Origin: Phenylobacterium sp.
GTDB taxonomy: Bacteria; Pseudomonadota; Alphaproteobacteria; Caulobacterales; Caulobacteraceae
Length of the DNA stretch: 6,963 nucleotides
Direction of reading: 5' to 3'
Assembly: GCA_019264505.1 (NCBI GenBank)
Contig: JAHUZY010000199.1
Coordinates: forward strand, 1-6,963
How positions within the stretch are numbered: the stretch's first letter is position 1; every line of letters starts with the position of its first letter. Of the stretch, positions 1 through 6,207 are shown piece by piece. Below the pieces are notes generated by a model. It worked only from the letters and a program-made list of their open reading frames with translations. It searched no databases and was not told the DNA's origin. A program made the translations under genes and the position numbers.

Positions 1-1
1 G

Positions 2-676
2 CTGGATGTGCTCACCGACGGGGTGGCCGGGGCGCCGGCTAGCGGCGCCATCCACGAGCGCCTGGGCCAGGCCTGGGGCTGCGCCCGGGGGGATGGCGGC
101 GCCGACCTGATCCGCAGGGCCCTGGTGCTGCTGGCCGATCACGAGCTGAACGCCTCGACCTTCGCCGCCCGGGTGGCGGCCTCCACCGGCGCGTCCCTGT
201 CGGCGGCGGCTCTGGCGGGGCTCTCGGCCCTGTCGGGGCCGCGGCACGGGGGCGCTGGCGACGCCATGCGCGCCCTGGCCTCGGAAGCCGCGCAGCTGGG
301 GCCGGCGGCGGCCATCGCCGCGCGGCTGGCCCAGGACCGCAGCCTGCCGGGCTTTGGCCACGCCCTCTATCCGGAAGGCGATCCGCGCGCCGAGGCCCTG
401 CTGGCCCGGTTCGAGCCGCCGGCGGAACTGGCGGCGCTCCGGACCGCGGTAGCCGGCGCCACCGGCCAGCGGCCCAATGTGGACTTCGCCCTGGTGGCGC
501 TGTCGGAGGTTCTGGGATTGCCGAAGGACGCGCCCTTCGCCCTGTTCGCCACAGCCCGCTGCGCCGGCTGGATCGCCCACGCCATCGAACAGGTGCAGAC
601 CGGCGGCCTGATCCGGCCGCGGGCGCGCTATGCGGGGGTGGCGCCGATATCGAGTTCCGGCGGCTCGGCGAACTGA
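2..676 (+). CDS. Citrate synthase family protein, C-terminal part (5' truncated by window edge)
   Basis: Enzymes of this family condense acetyl-CoA or another acyl-CoA with oxaloacetate in the cytoplasm. The frame is open to the left edge, so 224 C-terminal residues are visible. Numbering from the first visible codon, the family landmarks appear in order: ADHELNAST (His47), LSGPRHGGA (His82), GFGHALYP (His120), RPNVDFAL (Asp161) and CAGWIAHAIEQ followed by LIRPRARY. His82, His120 and Asp161 sit where the family's catalytic His-His-Asp triad is expected, so the enzyme looks active. The wording around the active site resembles an alphaproteobacterial citrate synthase-like paralogue that often carries an N-terminal helix-turn-helix. 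That part is outside the window, so housekeeping GltA, 2-methylcitrate synthase and the paralogue cannot be separated here. The last 49 bp overlap the end of the convergent complex I-type gene. Confidence 0.88.
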   Translation: MDVLTDGVAGAPASGAIHERLGQAWGCARGDGGADLIRRALVLLADHELNASTFAARVAASTGASLSAAALAGLSALSGPRHGGAGDAMRALASEAAQLGPAAAIAARLAQDRSLPGFGHALYPEGDPRAEALLARFEPPAELAALRTAVAGATGQRPNVDFALVALSEVLGLPKDAPFALFATARCAGWIAHAIEQVQTGGLIRPRARYAGVAPISSSGGSAN

Positions 677-1608
677 CCGCCCTTGCGGTAGCGGTAGAGA
701 TAGGAGCCCACCACCGACTCCACGGCGGTGGCCTCGACCCCCAGCTCGGCCAGCCCCGGCAGGGCCGGATTGGCCACATTGTCCACCTTTAGCTGGGCCA
801 CCTGGTCGGTGGTGAGCGGCGGGGGAATGGGGGTCAGGGCCATCAGGTTCCCCACCTGGCCGATCAGGCTGGCGACGCCGAAGGGCAGGGGCAGCAGGAA
901 CCGGCGGCGCTGGGTCTCGCTCAGCACCAGCTCCAGAAGCTGGCGGAAGGTGAGGACGGCGGGGCCGCCGAGCTCATAGGTCTGGCCCGCGCTGGCGGGA
1001 TTGACCAGGCCCGCGGCCACGGCCCGGGCCACGTCGCCGACAAAGACCGGCTGGAACTTCGTCTTGCCGCCGCCGATCAGGGGCAGGGCCGGCGACAGCA
1101 CGGCCATGGCGGCGAAGCGGTTGAAGAAATCATCCTCGGGCCCGAACACGATGGACGGCCGCAGGATCACCGCCTGGGGCAGGGCCTCGCGCACGGCGGC
1201 CTCGCCTTCGGCCTTGGTGCGGGCGTAGATCGAGGGGCTGCCCGCGTCCGCGCCGATGGCCGAGACCTGGACCATGCGGGCGACGCCGGCGGCCTTGGCC
1301 GCCTGCGCCACGTTGCGAGCCCCTTCGGCATGCAGGCTGGCGAACTTCTGACGGCCGCTCTCATAGAGGACGCCGACCAGGTTGACGCAGGCGCTGGCGC
1401 CGTCGAGCGCCCGGGCCACGGAATCCTTGTCGCGGATATTGGCCTGGACCACCTGGATCTGGCCCACATCGCCGAGCAGCAGGAGGTCATAGGCTCGGGC
1501 GGGCTGACGCACAGCCACCCGCACCCGATGTCCGGCCCGGGCCAGCGCCCGCACCACCTGACTTCCCACAAAGCCCGATCCGCCGAAGACGGTGACGAGA
1601 TCCTGCAT
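628..1608 (-). CDS. Complex I NDUFA9 subunit family protein (atypical SDR, NAD(P)-binding)
   Basis: This predicted 326-residue protein belongs to the atypical short-chain dehydrogenase group related to mitochondrial complex I subunit NDUFA9. In mitochondria that protein is an accessory NADH:quinone oxidoreductase subunit binding NADPH. In bacteria its role is less settled and may be assembly or quinone-related. An N-terminal Rossmann fold is evident from TVFGGSGFVG (residues 6-15), with an arginine-rich stretch after the second strand (RVRVAVRQPAR). VNLVGVLYESG (75-85) and VSAIGAD (115-121) follow, and a YxxxK pair is present (Tyr128, Lys132). The ATG at 1608 is chosen because the Rossmann strand begins directly after it. 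A longer ATG at 1674 would add 22 unsupported residues and overlap a plausible promoter. The stop (TAG) lies inside the convergent citrate synthase gene. An NAD-dependent epimerase or NmrA-like reductase is the alternative label. Confidence 0.87.
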   Translation of the reverse strand: MQDLVTVFGGSGFVGSQVVRALARAGHRVRVAVRQPARAYDLLLLGDVGQIQVVQANIRDKDSVARALDGASACVNLVGVLYESGRQKFASLHAEGARNVAQAAKAAGVARMVQVSAIGADAGSPSIYARTKAEGEAAVREALPQAVILRPSIVFGPEDDFFNRFAAMAVLSPALPLIGGGKTKFQPVFVGDVARAVAAGLVNPASAGQTYELGGPAVLTFRQLLELVLSETQRRRFLLPLPFGVASLIGQVGNLMALTPIPPPLTTDQVAQLKVDNVANPALPGLAELGVEATAVESVVGSYLYRYRKGGQFAEPPELDIGATPA

Positions 1609-1645
1609 GGCCCGGCCCGTTGATTTGCAAACTTCCCGAGCCGCC

Positions 1646-1674
1646 CGGATAGACGATGCGGACCCCTGCTGCAA
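1646..1674 (-). promoter_or_regulatory. Possible promoter of the NDUFA9-like gene
   Basis: On the minus strand TTGCAG (1674-1669) is followed, after exactly 17 nt, by TATCCG (1651-1646). This is a fair sigma-70-type pair. It would start transcription about 30 nt upstream of the ATG at 1608. The motif match is partial and GC-rich DNA offers chance matches, so this is inference. Confidence 0.35.
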
Positions 1675-1704
1675 TGCGACTTCAATTTCCGATGAAAAGG
1701 TCCG

Positions 1705-1733
1705 TTGACGCCCGTCTGGCTTTTCCCTAGTAG
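1705..1733 (+). promoter_or_regulatory. Probable promoter of tRNA-Leu
   Basis: TTGACG (1705-1710), a good alphaproteobacterial -35 box, is followed after 17 nt by TAGTAG (1728-1733) as a -10-like element. The -10 end lies 26 nt before the first tRNA base, leaving a short 5' leader for RNase P to remove. Position and spacing fit a stable-RNA promoter. No equally good pair was seen closer to rnd. Confidence 0.6.
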
Positions 1734-1759
1734 TCCCGCCTCCCGATCCGACGGACCGG

Positions 1760-1846
<87 letters not shown>

Positions 1847-1864
1847 CCCCTTTCTCAGGTCTCC

Positions 1865-1893
1865 GCGGGGGTGGCCGTCCTTTGCTCCCCCGC
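1865..1893 (+). terminator. GC-rich hairpin between tRNA-Leu and rnd (weak terminator or processing stem)
   Basis: GCGGGGG (1865-1871) pairs perfectly with CCCCCGC (1887-1893) around a 15-nt loop. No T-run follows, so it is not a classical intrinsic terminator. It could pause polymerase, partly separate the tRNA from the downstream rnd-lpt genes, or be a chance stem in GC-rich DNA. Confidence 0.3.
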
Positions 1894-1934
1894 AGGACAT
1901 CCCAAAGCCGCGCGGCGAGGCCCGCGCCATCTGC

Positions 1935-1938
1935 GGAG
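1935..1938 (+). promoter_or_regulatory. Ribosome binding site for rnd (supports TTG start)
   Basis: GGAG sits 9 nt before the TTG at 1948. There is no in-frame ATG or GTG between the tRNA and the conserved RNase D N-terminus, so this site decides in favour of the TTG start. Confidence 0.6.
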
Positions 1939-1947
1939 CAAGCGGTC

Positions 1948-2565
1948 TTGGCCAATCATCTTCACAAGGGCGACCTGCCGGCAGGCCTGTTCGACGGCGT
2001 CGAGTCGGTGGCGGTCGATTCCGAGACCATGGGCCTGCGCCTGGGGCGCGACCCGCTCTGTGTGGTGCAGATCTCGGCGGGCGACGGGGACGCCCATCTG
2101 GTCCAGCTGGATCGGACCACCTATGACGCGCCCAATCTGAAGGCCCTGCTGACCAATCCTGCGATCACCAAGATTTTCCACTTCGGGCGATTCGACATCG
2201 CCATGTTCCATCTCCATCTGGGGGTGATGACCGCCCCCGTCTACTGCACCAAGATCGCCTCCAAGCTGGCCCGGACCTATACCGACCGGCATGGGCTGAA
2301 GGACGTGACCCGGGAGATGGTCGGCGTCGATCTGTCCAAGGCCCAGCAGAGCTCCGACTGGGGCGCGGCCACCCTCTCCGATGACCAGGTGGCCTACGCC
2401 GCCTCCGACGTCCTGCACCTGCACGCCGTCCGCGCCCGCCTCGACGGCATGCTGGCCCGGGAGGGCCGCGATGGCCTGGCGCGGGCCTGTTTCGAGTTCC
2501 TGCCGCATCGGGCCCTGCTGGACGTGGCCGGGTGGGAAGACTCCGACATCTTCGCTCACACATGA
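1948..2565 (+). CDS. rnd: Ribonuclease D (short, exonuclease domain only)
   Basis: A cytoplasmic DEDDy-type 3'-5' exoribonuclease, 205 residues, expected to trim 3' ends of tRNA precursors and other structured RNAs. All three exonuclease motifs are visible: Exo I VDSETMGL with Asp24 and Glu26; Exo II FHFGRFDIAM with Asp83; Exo III YAASD with Tyr150 and Asp154. These supply the four metal-binding acidic residues and the general-base tyrosine. It ends soon after the DEDD domain and lacks the C-terminal HRDC domains of the roughly 375-residue E. coli enzyme. Short forms are, to my knowledge, common in alphaproteobacteria. The start is TTG with GGAG upstream, and the protein begins MANHLHKGDLP. 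It is followed after 7 nt by lptC, so it is probably the first gene of the rnd-lptC-lptA-lptB transcript. It may be partly co-transcribed with the tRNA just upstream. Confidence 0.92.
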   Translation: MANHLHKGDLPAGLFDGVESVAVDSETMGLRLGRDPLCVVQISAGDGDAHLVQLDRTTYDAPNLKALLTNPAITKIFHFGRFDIAMFHLHLGVMTAPVYCTKIASKLARTYTDRHGLKDVTREMVGVDLSKAQQSSDWGAATLSDDQVAYAASDVLHLHAVRARLDGMLAREGRDGLARACFEFLPHRALLDVAGWEDSDIFAHT

Positions 2566-2572
2566 GGCCCTG

Positions 2573-3202
2573 GTGAGCGCCCTGGCATATGAGGCCCGCG
2601 GGCCGGCCTCGGCCCTGGCCATGGGGCGCTGGCGACGTCGCTCGCAGCTGATTCTGCGCCTGAGGGTGGTGTTGCCGGCGATCATCGCGGTGATCGTCCT
2701 CAGCCTCGCCGGACTGGTGACCTATAACAGTCTGGCCGGCGCCACGGCCGAGCCGGAGGAGTCCGACGCGCCGATCCGGCTGGTCAATCCGCGGTTCATG
2801 GGCCGCGACGCCCAGGGCCGATCCTTCGTCATCACCGCCAACAGCGCCGTGCGCGACGAGGATGACTATCAGCGCGTCGTCCTGGACCGTCCGGCCATGG
2901 TGCTGGACGGCGAGGGGCTGAGCCCCATGCGCCTGTCGGCCCAGTCCGGCGTCTTCCACGAGGGCGACGGCCTCCTGCGGTTGCAGGGGGATGTGAGCCT
3001 GAACGACCCGGATGCGGCCTTCGACACCGGCAGCGCGGTGTTCGACACCACCACCGGCGTGCTCGAGGGCGAGGGGCTGATCACCGGCGCCGGCCCCCTT
3101 GGAGAAATCCGTGCAAAGTCCTATGGCGTGTACGACAAGGGCGAGCGCATGGTCTTCAAGGGCGGCGTGAGCGGCACCATCACTCCGAACTCGCCGCGAT
3201 GA
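2573..3202 (+). CDS. lptC: LPS export system protein LptC
   Basis: A predicted bitopic inner-membrane protein of 209 residues. LptC takes lipopolysaccharide extracted by LptB2FG and hands it to periplasmic LptA. After a short arginine-rich cytoplasmic N-terminus (RWRRRS, 19-24) there is one hydrophobic span (about 32-51), then a periplasmic region that reads as an LptC/OstA-like beta-jellyroll: PIRLVNPRFMGRDAQGRSF, then repeated strands ending FKGGVSGTI. Sequence conservation in LptC is low, so the call rests on the membrane topology, the strand pattern and the lptA-lptB neighbours together. The GTG at 2573 is used because GAGG at 2564-2567, overlapping the rnd stop, lies 5 nt upstream. An in-frame ATG at 2621 would give 193 residues and still keep the membrane span. 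Its stop codon overlaps an ATG at 3199 (ATGA), showing tight coupling to lptA. Confidence 0.87.
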   Translation: MSALAYEARGPASALAMGRWRRRSQLILRLRVVLPAIIAVIVLSLAGLVTYNSLAGATAEPEESDAPIRLVNPRFMGRDAQGRSFVITANSAVRDEDDYQRVVLDRPAMVLDGEGLSPMRLSAQSGVFHEGDGLLRLQGDVSLNDPDAAFDTGSAVFDTTTGVLEGEGLITGAGPLGEIRAKSYGVYDKGERMVFKGGVSGTITPNSPR

Positions 3203-3209
3203 TGCGAAA

Positions 3210-3213
3210 GAGG
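3210..3213 (+). promoter_or_regulatory. Ribosome binding site favouring the 3223 start of lptA
   Basis: GAGG, within AAAGAGG, sits 9 nt before the ATG at 3223. The earlier in-frame ATGs at 3199 and 3202 have no purine-rich site upstream. They overlap the lptC stop as ATGA, which could support re-initiation. The site favours 3223 without excluding the longer form. Confidence 0.5.
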
Positions 3214-3222
3214 CGTCTTGAG

Positions 3223-3801
3223 ATGACATTTCTCCCTCCAGCCGGCCAGCGGACGCCCCTGTCGGCCCTTATGCTGGCGGCCGCCCTGCTCGCGGCGCCG
3301 GCCGGCCCGGCGAACGCCCAGCTGGCGGCCGGCTCCAACGCGCCCGTGGACATCACCGCCGATGAGCTGGAGGTGATCAACGCCCGCTGCCTGGCCATCT
3401 GGCGCGGGTCGGCTGAAGCCCTGCAGGACAATTCCCGGTTGCGGGCTGACGTGCTGACCATCCGCTACGCCGCCGCCCGCCCGGCGCGCACGGGGGCGGA
3501 GTCTTCCTGCGGCGAGCTCCAGGGCTTGGACGCCCAGGGCTCGGTCTACTATGTGACGCCCGCCCAGCGGGTGCGGGCCAATGCGGCGGTCTATGACGCC
3601 GCCGCCGACACCATCACCATGACCGGCGACGTGGTCGCCGCCCAGGGCCAGAACGTGCTGCGCGGGGAGCGGCTGGTGATCCAGGTCTCCACCGGCCAGG
3701 CGCGCATGGAGACCAGCGCCCGTGGCGCGGGGACGCCGGGGCGGGTCCGCGGGGTCTTCTATCCCAACCAGACGCAGGGCCAGCCTGCGGCCAAGCGCTA
3801 A
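3223..3801 (+). CDS. lptA: LPS transport periplasmic protein LptA (OstA-like)
   Basis: A periplasmic protein that polymerises into a beta-jellyroll bridge carrying LPS from LptC to LptD in the outer membrane. The 192-residue product starts with a signal peptide: hydrophobic core about 13-27 and an AxA-type site, PANA|Q, after residue 32. An OstA-like domain follows from about residue 42 (PVDITADELEV) to about 165, with typical strands such as QGSVYYVTPAQRVRANAAVYD and ITMTGDVVAAQGQNVLRGERLVI. Tyr- and Asp-rich turns alternate with these strands as in LptA. The mature part has two cysteines, Cys56 and Cys96, which could form a disulfide in the periplasm. A start at 3199 or 3202 would add up to 8 residues (MMRKRRLE) and give a more positively charged signal-peptide n-region. 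lptB starts 13 nt after the stop. Confidence 0.88.
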   Translation: MTFLPPAGQRTPLSALMLAAALLAAPAGPANAQLAAGSNAPVDITADELEVINARCLAIWRGSAEALQDNSRLRADVLTIRYAAARPARTGAESSCGELQGLDAQGSVYYVTPAQRVRANAAVYDAAADTITMTGDVVAAQGQNVLRGERLVIQVSTGQARMETSARGAGTPGRVRGVFYPNQTQGQPAAKR

Positions 3802-3814
3802 GGGGGCCGACCAG

Positions 3815-4582
3815 GTGCTCGATAAACCCCAGGCGGCCGGCGCGCAGGGCCTCGCGCCAGGCGAAGGCCTGGTGGTCGAAAATATCGGCAAGTCCTATCG
3901 CGGCCGCCCGGTGGTCAAGGGCGTCTCCCTGCGGCTGGCCCGGGGCGAAGTGGTGGGCCTGCTCGGTCCCAACGGGGCGGGCAAGACCACCTGTTTCTAC
4001 ATGATCACCGGCCTGATCGCCGCCGACTACGGCGCCATCTATCTGGACGGCGAGAACATCACCGCCCAGCCCATGTACCAGCGCGCCCGGATGGGTCTGG
4101 GCTATCTGCCGCAGGAGACCTCGATCTTCCGCGGCATGACGGTGGCCCAGAACGTCATGGCCGTGGTTGAGCTGCGCGAGCGTGACGGCGCCCGGGCCCG
4201 CGCCACGGTCAACCAGCTGCTGGAAGAGCTGCACATCGAGCATCTGCGCGACGCCCCGGCCATCTCGCTCTCCGGGGGCGAACGACGCCGGGTGGAGATC
4301 GCCCGGGCGCTGGCCAGCGAGCCGTCCTTCATGCTGCTGGACGAACCCTTCGCCGGCATCGATCCCCTGGCCATCGCCGACATTCGCGAGGTCATCAGCT
4401 ATCTTAAGGGCCGGGGCATCGGTATTTTGATCACCGACCACAATGTCCGCGAGACCCTGGACATCATCGACCGCGCCGCGATCATCCATGCGGGCGAGCT
4501 GTTGTTCGAAGGCTCGCCGTCCGAGATCATCGACAATCCGGAAGTCCGCCGGGTCTATCTGGGCGACCGCTTCGGGGGCTGA
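3815..4582 (+). CDS. lptB: LPS export ABC transporter ATP-binding protein LptB
   Basis: A cytoplasmic ATPase, 255 residues, that dimerises beneath LptF/LptG and powers LPS extraction from the inner membrane. All ABC motifs are present: Walker A GPNGAGKTT (51-59, Lys57), Q-loop Gln100, signature LSGGE (152-156), Walker B MLLDEP (173-178, catalytic Glu177), D-loop GID (181-183) and H-switch His209. Strings such as YLPQE, SIFRGMTV and DEPFAGIDPLA are characteristic of LptB rather than amino-acid (LivF-type) ATPases. An extra N-terminal stretch of about 17 residues precedes the first strand. The GTG start at 3815 has AGGGGG (3801-3806) 8 nt upstream. The gene is last in the rnd-lptC-lptA-lptB run. 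In many proteobacteria rpoN follows at once; here a repeat block and the opposing metY come first. Confidence 0.97.
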   Translation: MLDKPQAAGAQGLAPGEGLVVENIGKSYRGRPVVKGVSLRLARGEVVGLLGPNGAGKTTCFYMITGLIAADYGAIYLDGENITAQPMYQRARMGLGYLPQETSIFRGMTVAQNVMAVVELRERDGARARATVNQLLEELHIEHLRDAPAISLSGGERRRVEIARALASEPSFMLLDEPFAGIDPLAIADIREVISYLKGRGIGILITDHNVRETLDIIDRAAIIHAGELLFEGSPSEIIDNPEVRRVYLGDRFGG

Positions 4583-4592
4583 CCGCGGTCAG
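4579..4592. repeat. Perfect 14-bp palindrome across the lptB stop codon
   Basis: CTGACCGCGGTCAG reads the same on both strands and contains the lptB TGA stop. As RNA it can form a 5-bp stem with a CGCG loop. There is no T-run, so a terminator role is doubtful. It could be a protein-binding palindrome or chance. Confidence 0.5.
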
Positions 4593-4629
4593 GCCTTGCG
4601 TCCATCGAGGCTCGCTTCGCTCACACCTC

Positions 4630-4674
4630 AGGATGAGGAAGGTGGGTGCGGGCGCCTCATTCCGCCCTCATCCT
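4630..4674. repeat. Inverted repeat with 9-bp arms
   Basis: AGGATGAGG (4630-4638) is exactly complementary to CCTCATCCT (4666-4674) across 27 nt. The flanking bases (TCGAGGCTCGCTTCGCTCAC just upstream) resemble dispersed intergenic repeats I associate with Caulobacterales genomes. That family assignment is from memory. Confidence 0.55.
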
Positions 4675-4688
4675 CTCCACCCCACCGC

Positions 4689-4775
4689 CGTCATCCTGGG
4701 CCTTGTGCCCGGGATCCCTCGCGCAGCTTGCGCCCGCCCTCGACAGGGACCCTCGGGACAAGCCCGAGGGTGACG
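4689..4775. repeat. REPIN/BIME-like element 1: two inverted 29-nt hairpin units
   Basis: The 87-bp element begins CGTCA and ends TGACG. Its left unit (4689-4717) folds as ATCCTGGGC, loop CTTGT, GCCCGGGAT, with one T-G pair. Its right unit (4747-4775) is the opposite orientation and folds as ACCCTCGGG, loop ACAAG, CCCGAGGGT, a perfect 9-bp stem. The units match each other (one reversed) at 22 of 29 positions. Six of the seven differences fall into three stem pairs that stay paired. A 29-nt spacer separates the units. Confidence 0.85.
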
Positions 4776-4812
4776 AGAATCAGAGGACGAGGGCGGTCGC
4801 ACAACCCCACTC

Positions 4813-4898
4813 CGTCAGGGTCGGACTTGATCCGACCCTCCATGAACACCGGCGAGCGGCTGTGCGCATGGACCCTCGGGACAAGCCCGAGGGTGACG
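4813..4898. repeat. REPIN/BIME-like element 2: two inverted 29-nt hairpin units
   Basis: The 86-bp element also begins CGTCA and ends TGACG. Its left unit (4813-4841) folds as AGGGTCGGA, loop CTTGA, TCCGACCCT (perfect 9-bp stem). Its right unit (4870-4898) is identical over all 29 bp to the right unit of element 1. The spacer within the element is 28 nt, and the gap to element 1 is 37 nt. Confidence 0.85.
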
Positions 4899-4923
4899 GT
4901 TGCGGGGTGGCGGCTTGCGGACC

Positions 4924-6207
4924 TCAGAGGCCGGCCAGGGCCTGGTCCAGGTCGGCGATGATGTCGTCCACATGCTCCAGCCCCACCGACAGGCGGACCA
5001 CGTCGGGCCCGGCGCCGGCGGCGATCTGGTCGCCCTCTTCCAGCTGGCGGTGGGTGGTCGAGGCCGGGTGGATGATCAGGCTGCGGGTGTCGCCGATATT
5101 GGCCAGGTGGGAGAACAGTTTCACCGCGCTCACCAGCCTGACGCCGGCGGCGTAGCCATCCTTGAGGCCGAAGGTGAAGACCGCGCCGGCGCCCTTCGGG
5201 GCGTAGCGCTTGGCCCGCTCATGGCTGGGATCGCCGGCCAAGCCCGCATAGGAGACCCAGGCGACCTTGGGGTGGGCCTTCAGCCACTCGGCGACGGTCT
5301 GGGCGTTGGCGCAGTGGCGCTCCATCCGCAGGGCCAGGGTTTCGATCCCGGTGAGGATCATGAAGGCGTTGAACGGCGAGATGGCGGGGCCCAGGTCCCG
5401 CAGGCCCAGCGCCCGGCAGGCGACGACGAAGGCGGCCGGACCAAAGGCCTCGGTGAAGACCTTGCCGTGATAGCTCGGGTTCGGGGCGCTGAGATTGGGC
5501 CAGCGGCCGCTGGTCCAGTCGAACTTGCCGCCGTCGACGATGGCCCCGCCGATGGAGTTGCCGTGTCCGCCGAGGAACTTGGTCAGGGAGTGGACGACGA
5601 TGTCGGCGCCGTGGTCCAGCGGCCGGCAGAGATAGGGGGTGGCCAGCGTATTATCGACCACCAGGGGCACGCCGGCGGCATGGGCGACGTCGGCGATGCC
5701 AGCGATATCCATGACCACGCCGCCCGGATTGGCGATGGACTCGATGAAGACCGCCCGGGTCTTGTCATTGATGGCGCGGGCGAAGGCCTGCGGCTCCAGC
5801 TCCTCCACGAAGGTGACGCCCCAGCCCATGCGCTTGAAGCTCTGGCTCAGCTGGGTGATCGACCCGCCATAGAGCTTGCGCGAGGCCACGATGTTGCAGC
5901 CAGGCTCCATCAGGGTGTGGAAGACCAGCAGCTGGGCCGCATGGCCGCTGGCCACGGCAAGGGCTGCGACCCCGCCCTCCAGGGTCGCCAGACGGGCCTC
6001 CAGCACGCCCGAGGTCGGGTTGCCCAGGCGCGAATAGATGTTGCCCGCCGCCTCGAGATTGAACAGGGCCGCGGCGTGGTCGGAATCGTCGAACACGTAG
6101 GAGGTGGTCTGATAGATCGGCGTGACCCTCGCCTTGGTCACCGGATCGGGGGTGGCCCCGGCGTGAATGACCAGGGTTTCGGGGCGCAGGGGCGCAGAAT
6201 CGGACAT
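4924..6207 (-). CDS. metY: O-acetylhomoserine aminocarboxypropyltransferase (O-acetylhomoserine sulfhydrylase, MetY)
   Basis: A cytoplasmic PLP enzyme of the Cys/Met metabolism family, 427 residues. It combines O-acetyl-L-homoserine with sulfide to give homocysteine plus acetate, the direct-sulfhydrylation route to methionine. Visible landmarks are TPIYQTTSYVF (29-39), YSRLGNPT (58-65; Tyr58 and Arg60 contact PLP phosphate of the neighbouring subunit), ASGHAAQ (87-92), VVDNTLATPYLCRP with Asp185, HSLTKFLGGHG with Schiff-base Lys210, and near the C-terminus GDTRSLIIHPASTTH. The length and the long insertion after Lys210 (GRWPNLSAPNPSYHG) fit MetY better than shorter cystathionine synthases or MetZ. 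The ATG at 6207 has AAGGGAAG 6 nt upstream. It is convergent with lptB and divergent from rpoN, so it is probably monocistronic. No SAM-II-type riboswitch was recognised in its leader. Confidence 0.95.
   Translation of the reverse strand: MSDSAPLRPETLVIHAGATPDPVTKARVTPIYQTTSYVFDDSDHAAALFNLEAAGNIYSRLGNPTSGVLEARLATLEGGVAALAVASGHAAQLLVFHTLMEPGCNIVASRKLYGGSITQLSQSFKRMGWGVTFVEELEPQAFARAINDKTRAVFIESIANPGGVVMDIAGIADVAHAAGVPLVVDNTLATPYLCRPLDHGADIVVHSLTKFLGGHGNSIGGAIVDGGKFDWTSGRWPNLSAPNPSYHGKVFTEAFGPAAFVVACRALGLRDLGPAISPFNAFMILTGIETLALRMERHCANAQTVAEWLKAHPKVAWVSYAGLAGDPSHERAKRYAPKGAGAVFTFGLKDGYAAGVRLVSAVKLFSHLANIGDTRSLIIHPASTTHRQLEEGDQIAAGAGPDVVRLSVGLEHVDDIIADLDQALAGL

Larger units (their letters stand above)
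4583..4923. other. Gene-free 341-bp convergent spacer between lptB and metY, filled with palindromic repeats
   Basis: No coding frame here resembles a protein. From left to right it holds the tail of a palindrome (to 4592), a stretch with an AGGATGAGG/CCTCATCCT inverted repeat (4630-4674), and two head-to-head hairpin pairs (4689-4775 and 4813-4898). Because lptB and metY converge on it, the hairpins are placed where transcripts from both sides would end. They may protect or terminate both messages, although no intrinsic-terminator T-run was seen. Confidence 0.75.

Noticed and set aside
1609..1674. Longer start for the NDUFA9-like gene at ATG 1674
   Set aside because: The added 22 residues precede the Rossmann strand, have no family counterpart, and overlap a plausible promoter.
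2165..3229. Minus-strand frames opposite rnd, lptC and lptA
   Set aside because: They lie entirely over well-supported plus-strand genes and show only low-complexity composition.
4689..4898. CRISPR array in the lptB-metY spacer
   Set aside because: The repeats alternate in orientation, have diverged, and number only four. Direct repeats with unique spacers are not present.
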